NCBI GenBank assembly: GCA_030762935.1
Contig: CM060883.1
Location: 47,608,501 to 47,672,500 of the forward strand
Reading direction: 5' to 3'
Origin: Hymenopus coronatus
Taxonomy: Eukaryota > Arthropoda > Insecta > Mantodea > Hymenopodidae
Length of the DNA stretch: 64,000 bases
Numbering within the stretch: the first letter of the stretch is position 1; each line of letters begins with the position of its first letter. Shown one piece after another: positions 1 through 11,749 of this stretch. Under the pieces are notes generated by a model. It worked only from the letters and a program-made list of their open reading frames with translations. It was not told where the DNA came from and searched no databases. The position numbers were made by a program, and so were the translations under genes.

Positions 1-1150
1 TGAAGAGGGAGTAGTGTGACACGGTGCAGAATTGCTTATGCGCCAGCAGTGAAGTGCATCATAGCTCATCTACCTGCCAGATTGATCCCTCAGAACAATA
101 ACCAGGTAAACAAGCAACATAGCCCACAAAACATGTGCCACTTCTCTGCAGTTTGGGTGATCAACTGCTCCAGAACATTCCTTTTGGCAGTTTTGAGTAC
201 TTTCACTATCCAGAATGTTTCACTGGGTATGCCAGACCTATATATAGGGCTGACAACACCTTGGTTGAGTGAAGGAGTTCAGTCCAGTTGAGTTAGTCAA
301 AAGTTACAGAGCTGACCAGCTGGTATAGTTGACGGATTTGCGAGTTGTGACTCAGCAATTCAGTTTTGAGTTGTGTTCTGTTCTGGATGTGTGACAGCAG
401 AGATTCAAGTTTAACTTGTGATAAGCTGAGTGCTTATTAAAAACAGCAATAATGGGTAGGGAAAGTTATGCAAATGTAATACCTACTCCTTTTTTTTTGC
501 TACAGTCCTCAAAACATATTATTCTTGGAATGTTGATATCAAAATTTGGCTGGAAAATAATAGTCATCTTCTACTATCGGTAAATAGTAAAAGTAAAGTG
601 ATTGGTTGTCCAATCCAGAATTGTGATCAAATCATGCTGAGCATTGAAATAAAAAGAGAAAGTAATAATAATAATAGGTAACCTCTGGTTTTGCAGAGTT
701 TACCTACCTATTTTATTTAAAACAGAGTAATTGATTAATAAAATTAATTCTTGAATTACCTCATTTTTTGAGATTTATTCTTTATTATTTGTACGTATTT
801 ATGTAGATTCAGTTATAATTGTGTGAAAGTCAATTGCTGTTTTGTTACTTACAATTCCAGGGATCTGAGGTTCGTAGCATCACCACTGGTGTTATATCTA
901 AAGCAAAAGTGTGTTCATTTACAAATCAAAAACATACAAGCATGTTGAGTTAAACATTAAGTATTGCATACAGTGGAAAGTCATAACTTATGTTCCTCCT
1001 CATTAGTTTGCGGTTAATAGGGAAGATATTCTCAGAAACTATTATTAATATATATATGTAATTGGAGAATAAAACATTTAAAAAACTGTCCATCATTACA
1101 ATGTAAGTTAAAAAGAACTGCTTATATGAAAGTTTACTCATCATCTGATT
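1..1150. other. Unassigned AT-rich stretch with one promoter-like site
   Basis: I see no convincing gene. The only structured element is a TATATATA box near 238-246 followed about 35 bases later by a TCAGT initiator-like pentamer (see separate entry). Short open frames here lack codon structure or homology that I recognise. The stretch ends where the first family P fragment begins. Confidence 0.4.
238..284 (+). promoter_or_regulatory. Candidate TATA plus initiator core promoter
   Basis: The sequence shows TATATATAG at about 239-247 and a TTCAGTC initiator-like site at 277-283, a spacing of roughly 30-35 bases as in arthropod TATA/Inr promoters. The bases downstream are GT-rich and free of family P sequence. 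No coding exon that I can identify follows within 1 kb, so this could start a non-coding first exon, belong to a mobile element, or be chance in AT-rich DNA. Confidence 0.25.
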
Positions 1151-1159
1151 TCATATATA

Positions 1160-2396
1160 TATAAAGTTTGGTATTTAACATTTTTTTTAGTTTTTGAATA
1201 CTGCTGCCCACAGACCTTTTATCTAAATATGCCTTTCTGGACTCAGGGGACCTCAAATATATATTTGCAGTGAAATCTTGGAATAAAAAATTTGGTGGAA
1301 TGCAATACTTTCTCTGCTTATACACTATGTCCATAATACATATATAGAAAGTAAAAAAAAAAAATTAATAATAAATAATAATTATTATTTCTATAACTCA
1401 AAACTTTACCTTCTGATTAAATAAAATGAATATACATAATGGCATAAGAAGATGACTATGTAAAAGAAGACATCTAACAACAGTTTGTTCAAGCAGATGA
1501 TATAGGAAAGCAATTGTGCAACTATGAGCCATTATGTATATTCAATTTATTTAATCAGAAGATAAAGTTTTGAGTTATGGAAATAATAATTATTTATTAT
1601 TACTTTTTTTTTTTTACTTTCTGTATATGTACTATGCACATAGTGTATAGATAGAAAAGGTATTGCATTCCACCAAATTTTCAATTCCAAGGTTTCACCA
1701 AACTTGGTATTTAAGTTTAGTATCTTCCAAGAATGTGACACAAAGATTTTCAAGAAAATCACCCCACCCCAAACTATCCTTTACATAGAAAAATTTTTGA
1801 TAATTTTGTTTTATCAAAAATGGGTCTAACGATTTTGGTTAAAATACCATGTATTATAGATATTTACATCACAAATAAAATGCATCTCTTTAACTTTCAG
1901 GGAAAAGGTTATTCATTCTGGATAAATTTTGCTAAATTTTGCATAATTAGTAAACCGTAAGAAATAGAGAAAAACTTACTACACAAAAAATGTAGATCTC
2001 GTTAAAACACACAATTTATGTCATATATATATATTTTTGTTGTAGGGTGGACCATCTTCAAAATATTCCTTGTTATTGGTTTCATTTTTAAACTGCGTAA
2101 CATTTCTCAAATGGGGTTAGCTTTTTTTCATCTCTTTTATGTTTACTGCTTGCCTGCAAAGCGAACTGAACTTAAGTTGTTCACATAGCGACCAGCTTTT
2201 TCAAGATTTTACTGTTGATTAAGCTTAGTGTATTTTCGTATTTCCCTTCTGCTTACAAGGAATTAAGTAGTAAGGCAATTTCTGTTAATGCTTATCTCGA
2301 TTAGCATGATGTAGATAAAACAATTATCTTTTGTAAGAATAGTTTGTTTGCAGAATGTGTAGAGAAAGTCATGTGAGTGTAACATAGGCTTTTCTT
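1160..2396. repeat. Two head-to-head family P repeat copies with a palindromic junction
   Basis: A truncated plus-orientation copy (about 1160-1356) is followed by a non-P segment and then a longer minus-orientation copy (about 1600-2396), ending in the family's GAGAAAGTCATGTGAGTG terminus. The segment between them is itself inverted: about 1361-1442 is the reverse complement of about 1527-1607. The foldable arms therefore extend from roughly 1230-1442 and 1527-1735. There is no coding potential. Confidence 0.75.
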
Positions 2397-2764
2397 TTTA
2401 ATTTTTTTTTATGTAAATATAATCACAGCATCTTAAATAGATGGCATTATTACATTGTGCCTTCTGTTAGAAAAAGCTACTTGTAAACCCTTTAAATAAG
2501 AAATTCTTTCATTTATTATCTACTGTTAAAATTATATAGTAATTCAAAGCATTCTCAAAATCAAAATGTAGAAATACATAATATTGTAAATAAAAATTGC
2601 TAAACAAACAAACATATTTACAAAGATAATTACAAATATACGTGTACTGATGTGTATAAGCATGCTTCTATTTACACCAAATTCAACATTAACAATGTTA
2701 TAAATGTTAACCTTGAGCACCATTCATAAATTCTTCTGTTCAATATAAGCACCCTTTAATGCAG

Positions 2765-3546
2765 TACTTTTTACTTTCTCTACACTGTGTTTGGTACATA
2801 GGTAGAAAAAGTATTGCATTCCAGCCAAAAATTTGATACTGATATTTCTCTGATCCAAAAAAAGGTCTATGTGCAAACAATAACTCAAAAACAAAAAGTT
2901 GGTAAAATACCAAACTGGTATTTATGATAAGCATCTTCCAAAGATGTGACAAAAAGATTTTGAGGAAAATCCCCCCATCCCAAATTACCCCTTACATGGA
3001 AAACATTTTGAAAGTTGATTTTCTCGTAAATGTCCATAAAGATTTTGATTAAAACATGTATATTAAAGATATTTACATAGAAATAAAATGTATATTTTTA
3101 ATTTTCTGGGAATAGCCTATGAGGACCTCTTTATTCTGGATGAAGTTTGCATGACTAGTAAAGTGTGAGAAATGGATTAAATCTTATTACATAATAAAGT
3201 GTATCTTGTTAAAATACACAATTTATGTCATACATTTTTTTCATGGAGTGACCATTTTGGAGTTATTCCTTGTGATTGGTTTCAGTTTTAAAATACTAAG
3301 ACATTTTTTCACACAGGAATTAGTCAACTCCTGGTTATGCAAAGAAATGGATTTCAGTCACATAACAACCAGCTTTTAAAAGATTTGGCTATCACCTTAT
3401 TTCCTTTCTACTTACAAGGAAACAAGTAATAAGACCATTTCTGCTAATCAAATAGCATGAAGTAGATAGAAGAATAAGCTTTTTAATAATAATTTCTTAC
3501 AGAGATGTAGAGTTTGTCATGTGAATGGAACACATCAGATTTTTAA
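2765..3546 (-). repeat. Family P repeat, near full length
   Basis: It begins TTTTTACTTTCTCTACAC and ends GTCATGTGAATGGAACACATC followed by AGATTTTT, the two family termini in minus orientation. Internal landmarks are the TTTGGTATTTA and AAGATTTTGAGGAAAATCCCCC blocks. It is non-coding; open frames in it are chance frames in AT-rich DNA. Confidence 0.8.
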
Positions 3547-3549
3547 ATT

Positions 3550-4265
3550 CTATTTAAATATTTTATGCTTTTTAAATTTTGAGGAAGTTTGTTTTGCAAC
3601 ATACTTGCAGCTATTGATGGTTTACTTTTGTAAATTTCCAATCTATGGGAATTTGTATGAACATTTGTGTCGCTCCTTGTGTTATGTTTGTGTAACTATT
3701 TTCTGATATTTTTGTAAGCATAGTTACCTCTACTGTACATAAGGAAGATAATGTTAAAATGTTTAGTTTTCTAATTCTCTGCACGATTCCTGTCTGTTTA
3801 ATCCTGTAAGTATTCTAATTGCTCTTTTTTGTAATATAAAAAGTCCTTTTGTGTGTATTTTTGCACTTTGACCTCATAAGAAAAAGTGGGTACATTAATC
3901 CATAGTAAACATTTAATAAGGCATCAAATTGAGCAAGTTTTCCCGCTTGTTTTAATACAAAAAGGTTTGAGGAGATTTAAAATTGTGGCTGATAATTTAC
4001 TCCAAAATATTAGAACAGCCTATTGTTATTAGATTACAAAGAGTAACAGAATTACACCTGACACTTACATGAAACTGGCCTGGTCACCACTACTGGGTAT
4101 TCTGCAACATTAAGTACAACTGTTATAGCAAGTTGTTAGGAAATAAAATTATGATGGTTTTAACAATGTAGAATTCAAATAATAATAATAATATTATGGC
4201 TTATTGTCATGTTTACAGTTTCTGACATTGTCAATTACATTTGTACAAATAAAATACAAGTATAG
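3550..4265. other. AT-rich spacer, nothing recognised
   Basis: No homologous coding frame, RNA gene or repeat unit shared with the rest of the window is apparent. There is a short AAT microsatellite at about 4178-4193. Confidence 0.4.
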
Positions 4266-4267
4266 AA

Positions 4268-5082
4268 TAAAAATCTGATGTGTTCCATTCACATGACTTT
4301 CTCTACAGCAATAAATTATTGTTAAAAAGCTTATGCTTCTATTTACTTCCTGCTAATCAAGAAGAAATTAGCAGAAATAGACTTATTACTTGCTTCCTTG
4401 TAAGTAGAAGTGAAATAAGGGAGTACCATAGGTTAAAGTGATAGTCAAAAGCTGGTTGCTATGTGACTGAAGTTCCTTTGTTTGTATGGACACGAGTTCA
4501 TAAAGTCCTGATGAGAAAAGTATGTTTTTTATAGCTAAAACCAAAAACAATCCACGAAAAAAATGTATATAGCATAAACTGTGTTTTAAACTGCTCTACC
4601 TTTGTTGTGTGGAAAGTTTTTGTCCATCTCTTACAGTTTAGCAGTTATTCAAAATTCTGTAAAATTCATCCACAATAAAGTACTCTTAGGCTATTCCCAG
4701 AAAATTTGAAATATACATTTTATTTGTCAGGAAAATAGCATTAATATATGATATTTTAATCAAAATCGTTTGAGCCATTTTTGAAAAAAATAAAAAAATT
4801 TCGAAAAAGGTTCCATGTAAAGGGTAGTCATGTCGCATCCCTGGAAGATACTAAACTTAAATACCAAGTTTACTTTTTGTTTTTGAGTTATCATGTTCAC
4901 ACACACACACACACACACACACATACATACAAACACACACACACTTTTTCAAAAATTATTTTTTTAGTTAAAGGGGACCCTAAAACATATATTTCCAGTG
5001 AAATCTCGGTATCAAATTTTGGGTGGAGTGCAATACCTTCTCTATACACTATGTACATAGTGCGTATAGGGAAAGTAAAAAT
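4268..5082 (+). repeat. Family P repeat, reference full-length copy
   Basis: It starts AAAAATCTGATGTGTTCC and ends at the near-palindrome 5041-5070 followed by GGGAAAGTAAAA. It also has the imperfect terminal inverted repeat shared by the family: ACTTTCTCTAC near the 5' end and a degenerate TAGGGAAAGT at the 3' end. It contains a CA dinucleotide tract (about 4894-4941) at the place where other copies have CA or GT tracts, so the microsatellite is part of the element. No protein is encoded. Confidence 0.85.
4894..4941. repeat. CA dinucleotide microsatellite
   Basis: Alternating CA with a few interruptions lies inside a family P copy. The same internal position carries CA/GT tracts in copies near 8175, 8934, 23504 and 24955. 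Confidence 0.9.
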
Positions 5083-5524
5083 TCAGCAAGAAAACCTACA
5101 AAGATGGACAACGTATATATTATAATATACAGTATTATAGTTCTATATACACAGGTATGTATTGCAATTTCAATTCATATGGACATTATTAAAATCACTG
5201 ATGATATATGGTGTTTTTGTTATCAAATACTTCTTCAGAGCACTCTCAAATTGGTTGCCTTTACAACATTTTAAATGTGCAGGCAGTTTTGCATGAATCA
5301 ATAAACCCATGTTATTTAGATCTTTTTTAGAAATATTTTTGTTTAATCCCTGCCTAAAATAATCATGGTTGTGTCTGGTATAATAGCTATGGATACTACC
5401 ATTTTTTTAAGTATTGTACTATATAAGTTACAAGCTTACAGACATACAAAGAATATAATGTTAATATCTGTTTATCATTAAATATTTTCCTATACGATTC
5501 ATGATCCACCACACTAAGTCTTTC

Positions 5525-5790
5525 CATACAGGAAACTACCTTTTATTTCATCTCTCTAGTTTTACTGTTGGCCATGCAAAGTGACCAGCTTTTAAAACAT
5601 TTGACTATCGCTTTAGCCTAGTATATTTCTTTATTTCCCTTCTACTAACAAGACGCAAGTAATAAGACGAATTCTGCCGATGTTTATCTTGATTAGCATG
5701 ATGTAGATAAAAGAGTAGTTTATATATGGAACAGGCAGAGAAGGCCATGAGAATGATGCACATCACATTTTGTTTGCTTCTAAAACAGGT
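5525..5790 (-). repeat. Family P repeat, 5'-terminal fragment
   Basis: It matches the outer third of the family in minus orientation, including the GACTATCGCTTTAGCCTAG and GATTAGCATGATGTAGATA blocks. It ends in a degenerate terminus, GAAGGCCATGAGAATGATGC. Confidence 0.65.
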
Positions 5791-5859
5791 CATATTCCTA
5801 CTATATAATTAGAAGTTAGACCTATCATTGCTGCAGATTAGCACACAAATGTTTAGAGC

Positions 5860-7503
5860 AAATTTTGTGGAAAAAGTCCTAAAGGAAAATAATTACATTG
5901 TGACAACCATCATAATTTTGCATACAGCAAAATTAACAACTGAATATCTGAATGCCCTAAAGGTCAGCACCATGGAGCCTCTACCATTTAGCCCTGACTT
6001 AACATTTCATGATTTCCATTTGTTTCCAAAAATTAAAAATATAAGGGATAAGTCTTTAGAAAAAGATAGGAAAACAAATTATTTTGATAGGTTTTTTATT
6101 TACTATTTTTAAACAATATTCTTTTAGCTCGATACACTTTCCTCATCGTTTTTCAACTGTTTTAAGTCTAAAGTAGGATCCAAAAAGTAGGATTTCGAAA
6201 AGTCCTCAAAATAGGCATCTGTTTGGGAGATGACATCTTCGTTAGACGTGAATCGTTTTCCGCCGAGGCACTTTTTCAAGTTTGGAAATAAAAACAAAGG
6301 CACTGGGGCCCAAATCTGATGAATTTGGTGGATGCAGTAATTAAAACTTTAATTCTACAATTTTTGTCATCACCCTTGCATTGTCTTGGTGGAAGAGAAT
6401 CTTTTTCTTTGCCAGATGAGGGCGGTTTTTCTTGATATCTCCGTTCAACTGGTGCAATAACATGTCTAACACTCTCCATTTATCGTTTTTCCTTTCTGAA
6501 AGTAATTAATGTAGATAATTCCGCGTGCATCCCAAAAAAACCGAGGCCATCAGCTTGTTTGCAGATTTTACCACCTTCACCTTCTTCGGAACCTTTAAAA
6601 ACTCACTGTTTTGACTGTATTTTTGTCTCTGAAGTTTGTTAATGTATCCATATTTCACCCACAGTTATGTATCGACGCAGAAACTCATCAGAATTGCCGT
6701 GGAAAAATTCCAAACAGCTTCCGAATCGATCACACGATTGCGTTTATTCTCCATTGAGAGCAAATGTGGCACCCATCTTGCCGAGACTTTTTTCAGACTT
6801 AATTTTTGGTGCAAAATTGAGAACACTACCTTTTGACATTCATCGATGACTCAAAATCCAGGATATGGATTTTGTCAATCATTTCGGAGGAAGCCACTTC
6901 TATCTACTGAGCATCTGGAACGATTTCATCATTTGTGGGTGTACGGCCATTAACTCATTAACTCATTTTATTCATCCTTTACATACAATTGTTAAAGGAC
7001 ACGTTATTTATCCAATTGCAAATTGTTGCAAGCGCTGGAGCAGATGTGCCATGAACTTCATCCAACTCGGCTTTTATCTCTTTCGGTGTCAAATCTTTCA
7101 AATAGAAGTGTTTAACCACCACACAAAACTGTTTTTTTTTTTTTTTTTTTCCGTCTTTATAAAGACGCACAAGTTTGTTGATTCAATCGTTCATGGCAAC
7201 AAAACCACGTGATGAATATAGCTGAAACTTTAACTGCCATCTAGTAAGAGTCGACAATCACTAAACACAAGCTTTTTTCCGATGCTACGAGAGTGAGTTC
7301 TTGGTTTTTCTAAGGATTTATTGAACGCCCGTAGTATAATGTGTGCAATCACTTTTTCGTCATCAGATGAAGCAGTGCAACATTATAAACACCTGGTTTC
7401 TAAAGTGCTTCGGGAAGAGCGTCATCATTGCTTTAAGATCTGGTTTCATCGAATGCGAAATACCTATACTGATGTTAAAGAGGAATATTTTGAAAAACAA
7501 TAG
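5860..7503 (+). pseudogene. Decayed Tc1/mariner-type transposase, split by a second mariner
   Basis: The left part (about 5860-6112) reads with LHTAKLTTEYL, then FSPDLTFHDFHLFPKIK, which matches the HTA-to-PYSPDLxPxDFxLFPKLK end of the catalytic domain of mariner/maT-type transposases. The right part (about 7370-7503) reads LREERHHCFKIWFHRM and ends DVKEEYFEKQ-stop, which resembles the family's C-terminus (HCFxxWxxRM...GEYFE). The roughly 1.1 kb between them is an antisense mariner remnant. I infer one plus-strand element interrupted by a later insertion; two independent fragments would be the alternative. It is not functional. Confidence 0.55.
6115..7260 (-). pseudogene. Degenerate mariner transposase (minus strand)
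   Basis: Minus-strand frames give in order an N-terminal helix-turn-helix region (LTPKEIKAELDEVHG at about 7040-7085), SVFWDARGIIYINYF-like text (about 6510-6550), ILFHQDNARVMTKIVEL (about 6350-6410) and a tail (RKTIHV, then DAYFEDFSKSYF). These match mariner blocks FWDxxGI, LFHQDNAxxH and the EAYFE tail. Several frameshifts and stops break it, and an 18-20 base T run at about 7132-7150 interrupts the N-terminal part. It sits inside a plus-strand transposase remnant. Confidence 0.65.
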
Positions 7504-7914
7504 TTTAAAACTTTTAAAATTAGTTATTGTTTGGGTTTCAGTAAATTTTCAGTACTGTCCACATACATGTTAAAATTGGAAGGCGTAAACAATACTTACG
7601 TGGCAAAGGGACCCTATATGGTACATATACTGGAACAAAAAGAAACAAATAGGAGTGTTAGCTGTTAGGTTGTTACAATGACCAAATAAAATAAAACAAT
7701 GACTAAAATAAGCACATCGAAATATACCCTTATTACTGATTTTATTCTGAATGTTAGTTATATGTCAACAATTTATAGTAATTTTTCTGACAAGTTGTCT
7801 CATTTACAAAATGTCGACAGAATGAGTGAGTATTTAAGAAATGACATAGTTATTTTTTGTTAGTACGTAAACTAGTACAGGAAATAGTAATAGTTTTGAA
7901 CTTGTATTTCAATT

Positions 7915-8044
7915 TTTGCTTTCTGTATCCCGTATGCACAATGCACATAGTGGATAGAGAAGGTATTGTATTCCGTAAAAAAATTAGATATAGAGATTTC
8001 ACCGAAAATATAGGTTTTTAGACCCCCTGAATAAAAAGAAACAT
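7915..8044 (-). repeat. Family P repeat, 3'-terminal fragment
   Basis: It carries only the end with the hairpin and the TCCGTAAAAAAATTAGATAT block, in minus orientation. It is truncated exactly where the next copy starts, so three P units follow one another from here to about 9800. Confidence 0.7.
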
Positions 8045-8900
8045 TTTTACTTTCTCTATACGAACCTTGAACATAGTGTATAGAGAAGGTATTGTATTCC
8101 ACCCAAAAATTCGATACCGAGATTTCATTTTGGGTACCCCTGAATCCAAAAAAAGCATTTTTATAAAAAGGTCTGCGTGTGTGTGTGTGTCTGTGGACAG
8201 CATAGCTCAAAAACGAAAAGTCCTTTAAGAACCAAATTTGGTATTTAGGTTTGGTATCCTCCAAGGATGCGACACGAAGATTTTCAAGAAAATCCACCCA
8301 CAACCAACTATCTTTTACATTAACTTTTTTCGAATATTTTGATTTTCTAAAAAATGACTAACGATTTTGATTAAAATATCGTATATTACAGATATTTACC
8401 TGACAAATAAAATATATACCTTGAATTTTCTGGGAATAGCCTCTGAAGACTACTTTATTCTGAGTGAATTTTACGGAATTTTGCATAACTGCTAAACCGT
8501 AAGATATAGACAAAAAATTACCACACAAAACATGTAGAGCACATTAAAACACACAATTTATATTGTATACATTTTTTTCGTGGAGTTGATCGTTTTTTAG
8601 ATATTCCTTTTGTTTTCAGGTTCGGAAAACTTAACTTTTCTCATACAGGAATTTGTCAACTCCTGTCCATACAAATAAAAGAACTTCAGTTACATAGCAA
8701 CCCGCTTTTGACTATCACTTTAACCTATGGTACCCCCTTATTTCTCTTCTACTTATAAGGAAGTAAGTAATAAGACTATTTTTGCTAATTTTTTTGTCAA
8801 TTAACATGAAATAAATAGAAACATAAGCTTTTTAACAATAATTTGTTGCAGAGATGTAGAGAAAGTCATATGAATGGAACACATCAGATTTTTTTTTTTT
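8045..8900 (-). repeat. Family P repeat, full length (about 855 bp)
   Basis: It starts TTTTTACTTTCTCTATACG and ends GTAGAGAAAGTCATATGAAT then GGAACACATCAGATTTTT. An internal GT tract lies at about 8175-8192. The next copy begins immediately in the same orientation and shares the T-rich junction. Confidence 0.85.
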
Positions 8901-9800
8901 TTACTTTTTCTATCCCGTAAGTACAATGTACATTGTGTGTGTGTATGTGTGTGTGCGTGTGTGTGTGTGTGTATCTGGAACAGCATAGCTCAAAAACTAA
9001 AATACCGTTAAACTTCAAACTAGTATTTATCTTTGGTATCTTCCCAGGATGCGACACGAAGATTTTCAAGAAAATCCCCACCACAAAGTATTCTTTACAA
9101 GGAAAAATGTTTGAGAATTCTGTTTTTCTCATAAATGGCTTTTAACGATTCTGATTAAAATATCTTATATTACAGATATTTACATTAAAATAAAACCCTA
9201 TCTTGAATTCTGTGGGAATAGCCTCTGAAGACCTCTTCTTTCTGGATGAATTTTACATAACTGGTAAACCGCAAGAGATAAACAAAAACGTACTACATAG
9301 AAAATGTAAAACAAGTCAAACACTTTTATTATTAGAACCAGCTGAAAAATTCAATACCACAGCCGGGATGTGAAAACGGTTCTCTCGTGCAGTTGATCTA
9401 ACCATTGAACTACTGTGACACCATGCTAGTATGACATTCAATCTCCCAAATTCAAACACATTTGTAGAGTTGACCTTTTCTGAGATTTTCCTTGTTATTG
9501 GTTTCAATTGTAAACTACGAAACGTTGCTCAAACGGGAAGTCACGTTTCGTTTCGTCTCCCTTTTGTTTTACTTAGATTGTTCACGTGACGACCAGCTTT
9601 TAAAATATTTGACTATCACTTTAGCTTAATGTATTCCCTTATTTTTCTTCTGCTTAAAACCAAGTAAATAATAACATAATTACTGCTAATGCTCGTCTCG
9701 ATTAGCTTGATGTAGATAAAAGAATATTTTGTAAGGAAAGTTTGTTTGTGGAATAGCTAGAGAAAGTCATGTGAATTGAACACATAAGATTTTCTGAATT
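8900..9800 (-). repeat. Family P repeat with an internal SINE-like insert
   Basis: P sequence runs from about 8900 to 9305 and resumes at about 9463 to 9800. The 9310-9462 interval is foreign and contains an antisense tRNA-like segment. A GT microsatellite lies at 8934-8972. Confidence 0.75.
9310..9462 (-). repeat. tRNA-related SINE fragment
   Basis: On the minus strand this reads GTTCAATGGTTAGATCAACT, an A-box-like block (TRGYNNANNGG type), then about 30 bases later a degenerate B-box-like CACATCCCGGCTG. It interrupts a family P copy and replaces a short part of it. It is a degraded retroposed tRNA-like head rather than a tRNA gene, because the cloverleaf stems do not close. Confidence 0.45.
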
Positions 9801-11160
9801 ACATCCACAAATAAACGATTAATATAGTAAAGGCAGGCATTAACACTGCAGTCTCTTTTGAAAATGTGTGTCTGTAATTGCGAGTTATGTAAGACGTTGG
9901 CAAATTCGTCTGGACTTCTGTTTCACACGTAGAGAAGAAAATAATACTCTTATATTCACAATACTGTCGCTATTTATCGTCACATCTGTCTATGTACCGG
10001 CATTGCTAAATGTGGGGATGTATTACCCATCTTATGTTTATGATTTTGATGTCTCTGTTATCGACTCTCCTCTCTTTGTTTATGATCATATGAATAATAA
10101 CAATAAAAACTAAAAAAATTAATTTAAAATAATTTAGACAATCAGCCCGGCACAGATGGTACAGTATAACTTATTTTTGGGGTTTGGTTTGGGCCAGGCC
10201 AAACCTAAGAATTTCGGTTCGTGCAGACCTCTTAATATGAAGATGTTTATACAAGTATTTCAAATTTTTCGAAAGTTATTATTGTGTTCTTGAGAATAAA
10301 TATGCCATAATAAAATGTAACATTGCTGCTTGTATACGTGAAACTAATTACATTATAAGCTCTTAATGTTTATACAATTACTTCATTGTTTGTTTCTATG
10401 GCGAACTTGCTAATATCAATCCAACATTGACTCTATTGTACATTCTTAATAATACAGTTCAACTTTCAATACAATATGTTTACCTCAGAAATAGTTGTTT
10501 CCACACATGTGTGAAATGTTTAAGTTATTAACTAAAATACGTATTCATACCAACATTCTAAAATATATGCATGCATTACAGATTTGAGGTTATGTTTTCC
10601 AGTATTTTTCAATGTACGTACCTACAGTTTAAAAAGTGTCAGTAATTGAGAGTTTATGAACGTGTTTATTCTCATTTAGGGAGCACAAATATATACAGTA
10701 TACTTATTACTAAGTTTTACAAATGCTGTACTGTCTAAAAGTAAGTAAGTAGATCTCAACTTAAATGTAAATGGGTTTGGGAATGTTATCAAAACTGCTA
10801 CTTACCCACAGCATCGGTGTTCTCGGGTAAAAAAGCCTGCAACACATTACGTTTATTATTGTAAAATAAATATTAGAATATGGCACTTGAACACAATCTG
10901 CTTTCAAAATTGGCACTCTTCAGAACCCACAGTTCTGCTCGTATTAAATGTGAAGAGTACTATCTCTTTCTCTTGTTTTCTCACTCTTGTTCGTTTTTCC
11001 CTCTCTTTATTTATTTTTCTCCTTCGCCATTTCTCTCACACCACTGTATTATTTCTGTGACATTTGACACATTACATTGTAAACTCCTTTGCTTTACTTA
11101 GATACTTTATTGATATCTCAAATATTGCTTTACTATCTACATTGCACATAATATTCTAAA
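9800..11160. other. AT-rich spacer, no gene recognised
   Basis: It is free of family P and SINE sequence as far as I can see. The two short frames (about 9868-10113 and 10880-11101) have no domain, signal peptide or splice context that would support them. Confidence 0.4.
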
Positions 11161-11167
11161 GTTCTTT

Positions 11168-11545
11168 CTAAAAGATTTTTTTTTTTTTTTTTTTGGTCCG
11201 ACCATGACCGCGTGCATCCGTGTTTCCCATGCACTGCATTGACTTTAGTATCGTCTGCTAGCTACGTGGCGATGAATGACCCACTCAAGGTTGCGCTTTA
11301 TCGGCTGTGAATGTCAACTGTCAGTCACTGCCTTCTGTTCGTGCTGTAAGGACTAAAGTTTTTTCAGTTGCATCTCAAAAGAGAGAACTTATTCAAACAC
11401 CTGATTGTGCGTGAGTTAATTTAGAGTATTCTAAATTAAAAGCAAAATCTTGCAGACACTCTTCCTGGTTCTCTAATTCCAAATAGAGATACTGTCGGAT
11501 GCCTGGTTAACAACGGAAGCGCTAAACGCCAAATGACATGACAAG
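11168..11545. other. Less AT-rich island following a T run, possible old transposon fragment
   Basis: After a T tract (about 11170-11194) the sequence becomes visibly richer in GC up to about 11545. A short plus-strand segment near 11449-11530 reads roughly ADTLPGSLIPNRDTVGCLVN, which has the look of a helix-turn-helix at a transposase N-terminus. Stops and missing flanks prevent assignment to a family. Confidence 0.3.
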
Positions 11546-11556
11546 ACATGTTCTAA

Positions 11557-11557
<1 letters not shown>

Positions 11558-11612
<55 letters not shown>
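11558..11612. repeat. GA dinucleotide microsatellite
   Basis: An uninterrupted GA run of about 54 bases. It is not part of a family P copy, unlike the CA tracts in this window. Confidence 0.95.
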
Positions 11613-11617
<5 letters not shown>

Positions 11618-11749
11618 CTAAGACGAGTTGCACAGCAAGTGGGTATTTTAAAATATTCTATTTATACAACTGCTAACGTTTTAAAATTGAAACCCTAAAG
11701 AGCGACTACTGTACATGAATTACAACCGTAACGACAAAGAACGCCAGGA

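Noticed and set aside
4268..5082. Family P as a Helitron
   Set aside because: The 3' hairpin is suggestive, but the expected 5' TC and 3' CTRR ends are not seen, so I leave it unclassified.
9868..10113. Small membrane-protein gene
   Set aside because: There is one hydrophobic stretch in an 81-codon frame, with no homology, no promoter and no splice evidence.
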